A stretch of DNA of 24,637 nt from Didymodactylos carnosus (Eukaryota > Rotifera > Eurotatoria > Philodinida > Philodinidae): contig CAJNOQ010002387.1 in assembly GCA_905250885.1 (NCBI GenBank), positions 1 through 24,637 of the forward strand, given 5' to 3'. Shown here piece after piece: positions 22,477 through 24,637 of this stretch. Each line of letters opens with the position of its first letter. Position 1 is the stretch's first letter. The translations under genes and the position numbers were made by a program. The notes beneath the pieces are model-generated. The model was not told the DNA's origin and searched no databases. It saw only the letters and a program-made list of their open reading frames with translations.

Positions 22477-22697
22477 TAAAAGTGTTCGAGGAGTTATCGA
22501 TTTCGAGCCCTTGGATTTCGGATAGATAGCGAGCCGTCGAACAGAGATGCTCGGGATCCAAGCAGGCGAAAAGACTTCCGAATCTTATTCGCCCGAGGAT
22601 GCGAGGAGAGCTCGGAAGTCCTGAGCATCTCTGTTTGACGGCTCGCTACTTATCTGAAACCTGTGGCTCGAAATCCATAACCCTTCGAATGCTTATA
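22477..22697. repeat. 220-bp inverted repeat with nested arms
   Basis: Arms 22477-22552 and 22623-22697 are reverse complements over roughly 75 bp with about 85 % matches by eye (shared GAGCATCTCTGTT, GACGGCTCGCTA, GGCTCGAAATC, TTCGAA). A second perfect pair, GACTTCCGA/TCGGAAGTC (22573-22581, 22612-22620), lies in the spacer, so the whole can fold as one long cruciform. Opposing frames on each strand share PEHLC-TARYLSE for this reason and are not genes. Probably two inverted copies of one repeat, or a foldback element. Confidence 0.82.
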
Positions 22698-22739
22698 TTG
22701 GGGGGGGTCGAGCCCTCGGCGCGAACGATTTTTCTCGTC

Positions 22740-24440
22740 TGCATAGGTAGAACGTATGTAAACAGCCAAGCTGCTTTAAAGACATTTAACTATCACGTTT
22801 CCACGCGTTCGGCTTTCGCAACATCGCACAGTATAGACAACGTTTTCTAAATAATAGTTTATTTAGCAATTTCGTAGTGTTCTGTATTTGGCTGATAAAC
22901 TCTGCCTTTCTGTACTTTTGACATCATATCAGAGATGGGCAAGATTTTTCTACTCGTGCTCATCCTACGTCTTTCAGAAATTGAAAAGCTGCACAAGTTC
23001 TTTAAAGATTCTGTTTCTTGAAACTTCTTGGTCAAGATTTGTTCAGGCAGAATGTGTAACAAAAATTGTCGAAATCTTGAACAGGAAGATGATGTAACCG
23101 ACGTCCAAAAATCTGCGTAAGATCTTCGAGTAATTGAGTAGAATCTTGAAAGATCTTTCAGGTTTTAATCAAGATCTTGATTTAAGATTTTTTTACCTGG
23201 GCATGAAGGCTTCCCTCTCGTTATTTTCTGTCCTTCGATAAATATTCTTCTATATCGATTTAAGTTTCTACTGCCTCTGACTGAATAATTTACTCGATAG
23301 AGGAAATGCTAAAACTAATATCCAGTATGAATAGCCTATTTTTGTTGTAAAATTATCAATTCAAATCATTTTCGAAGATGAATGAAACAAAATAGTCGAT
23401 TTGCTTTATCCTTTTGAAAAACGTTGTCCCTCTTTAGAAAATCTGGAGCTAGTCCCTTGACTCTTATCCCGTTACACCCACCGATCCCTTCCAAGGGACA
23501 TTGATGTGATAGGTTTGGATTTAGGACATTTGCTCGAATGAAATTTCCTCAAAAGCGATAATCTGGAAATTAATTTCTCGAATGGAAATCTCCTAGAATT
23601 TTCCAAACAGAAATTATCAATATTATTTGCAGCGTTTTTCTACAACTTCTAAATCAAAACCTTTACTGAATTAAATATCCTCATCCCAATACAAAACAAC
23701 AAATAGCTGCTATAGCTCGTAATATCCATTTATAAATTTTTTTCATCTTGATGTTTTTAGATCTTTCTATGGGGTTTGTCTACCCTTGGACTTTTTCTTG
23801 CTGACCTTACCTGACCGTGCTAATTAAATCTTTAAATCCATCTCATCTGTGATTTCCTTGCAGTTGTTTGTAACGCGCCAGAATTTCAATGTCCTTTCAG
23901 ATCTTCATGTATGGCAGTCGTATTTCCACCTGTCGTTAATGAATAGTTTCGTTTCGAAACATAAGCATTATTGACGTTTTTACGTCATTCATGGCGCCAT
24001 CTAAATCTCACTGAAAAAATCAATGTATAAACTAGATAGGCATCATGCCTTATTAAGTCAGCGTAGGTGCATAAAATCGAAATCGAGCCGTATTTGGAAT
24101 GTACCATATCACTGACTGAAGTTCATTTAGAGTCGCGAAAAAATGCCTTTTCGTATTTCACACACTCGATAGTCCCGAAGATTTTCTGTTTTTGGCAAGG
24201 GGTACTGACATAAGTTTCGGAAAAATTTTGAAACGAATATTATTTTTGCATGGAAGTTTTTTTTCGAATTTTCCTAAACTTTTGACAATACGCGGCATTT
24301 TACATGAAAAGTTTTTCATTAACAGAAAACGCGACTATCTTGAAAGTAGCATTGGTCGAAATCTCTTTTTTGACAGTGTATTCTTTTGTACGATGCGAAC
24401 AGCCAAATAATGCTTAAATAGCCTACATCGTCCATGCAGT
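22740..24440. other. Upstream intergenic sequence of changed texture; short palindromes
   Basis: Richer in G+C than the intron. It holds TGAAAGATCTTTCA and AATCAAGATCTTGATT palindromes (23150-23182), a direct repeat of CTCGAATG-type 18-mers (23533-23550, 23577-23594) and three palindromic words in 50 bp (GTTTCGAAAC 23951-23960; TGACGT/ACGTCA 23972-23987; ATGGCGCCAT 23991-24000). Frames at 22859-23097 and 24192-24410 show no known domain. Probably decayed repeat DNA. Confidence 0.45.
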
Positions 24441-24455
24441 AAGGGGACACCTTCT

Positions 24456-24543
24456 ATATCCTGATCGGGATATATATCCCGATTGGGATATAGCTATATC
24501 CCGATCAGGATATAGAAAAAAAGTAGTATCCCGATCGCGATAT
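24456..24543. repeat. Array of four 18-bp palindromes (ATATCCCGATCGGGATAT type)
   Basis: Units at 24456-24473, 24474-24491, 24496-24513 and 24526-24543. Units 1 and 3 are exact reverse complements of each other; each unit departs from the perfect palindrome ATATCCCGATCGGGATAT by one or two bases. Spacing is 0, 4 and 12 bases. The array lies 90 bases from the window end, so more units may follow. It explains the YRDRD/SRSGY-rich minus-strand frame (24423-24617). Either a minisatellite seed or a cluster of dimeric protein-binding sites. Confidence 0.9.
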
Positions 24544-24637
24544 AAAACACGAAATTTCGTCGTAAAAACGATTAAGGGGAAAATGACGACATTTTGGGGT
24601 AAAATTGACTTCACCATTAGAAAGAGCTTGAAAAACT

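Noticed and set aside
22310..22850. Pair of opposing 83-codon ORFs sharing PEHLC-TARYLSE
   Set aside because: The shared peptide is a consequence of the inverted repeat, not a conserved protein.
24423..24617. 64-codon minus-strand ORF with YRDRD and SRSGY repeats
   Set aside because: Translation of the 18-bp palindrome array.
1..24637. CRISPR-like or prokaryotic systems
   Set aside because: No regularly spaced direct repeats, operons or ribosome binding sites; the window is eukaryotic.

Overview
The window is strongly A+T-rich nuclear DNA from an invertebrate metazoan. It has spliced genes with GT-AG introns, many mono-, di- and trinucleotide tracts, tRNA-derived SINE sequence and foldback repeats, and no operons or prokaryotic signals. 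The phylum cannot be fixed from the sequence; the low-complexity N/S/T/Q-rich protein and A+T bias would fit several invertebrate lineages.

One protein-coding gene is recognisable, on the minus strand: a TGIF-class TALE homeobox gene. Its coding sequence is read as join(21457..21361, 4076..3661, 2641..1241), giving 637 residues. The three exons are joined by canonical splice sites in compatible phases (phase 1, then phase 0). The TALE homeodomain is split by the 1,019-bp second intron. The C-terminal GFQLLVDVA motif shared with vertebrate TGIF proteins is present. The first intron, 17,284 bp, fills most of the window, which is why so little else looks coding.

Layout: 1-1240, 3' flank and 3' UTR; 1241-2641, exon 3; 2642-3660, intron 2, with a short duplication one copy of which carries a SINE flanked by an 11-bp target-site duplication; 3661-4076, exon 2; 4077-21360, intron 1, with microsatellites, at least three foldback elements (10.7, 17.5-17.8 and 19.1-19.4 kb, the last including a perfect 35-bp-arm hairpin), a probable degenerate SINE at 20.3 kb and clustered TGIF/TALE-type and E-box/GATA-type motifs; 21361-21457, proposed first coding exon; 21458-24637, upstream region, which from about 22.3 kb has a different texture (richer in G+C and TCGA words, many palindromes, a large inverted repeat, and an array of 18-bp palindromes at the far end).

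No tRNA, rRNA, CRISPR array or second protein gene could be supported. The most unusual items are the perfect intronic hairpin, the palindrome array near 24.5 kb, and the filled-site/empty-site SINE pair in intron 2.
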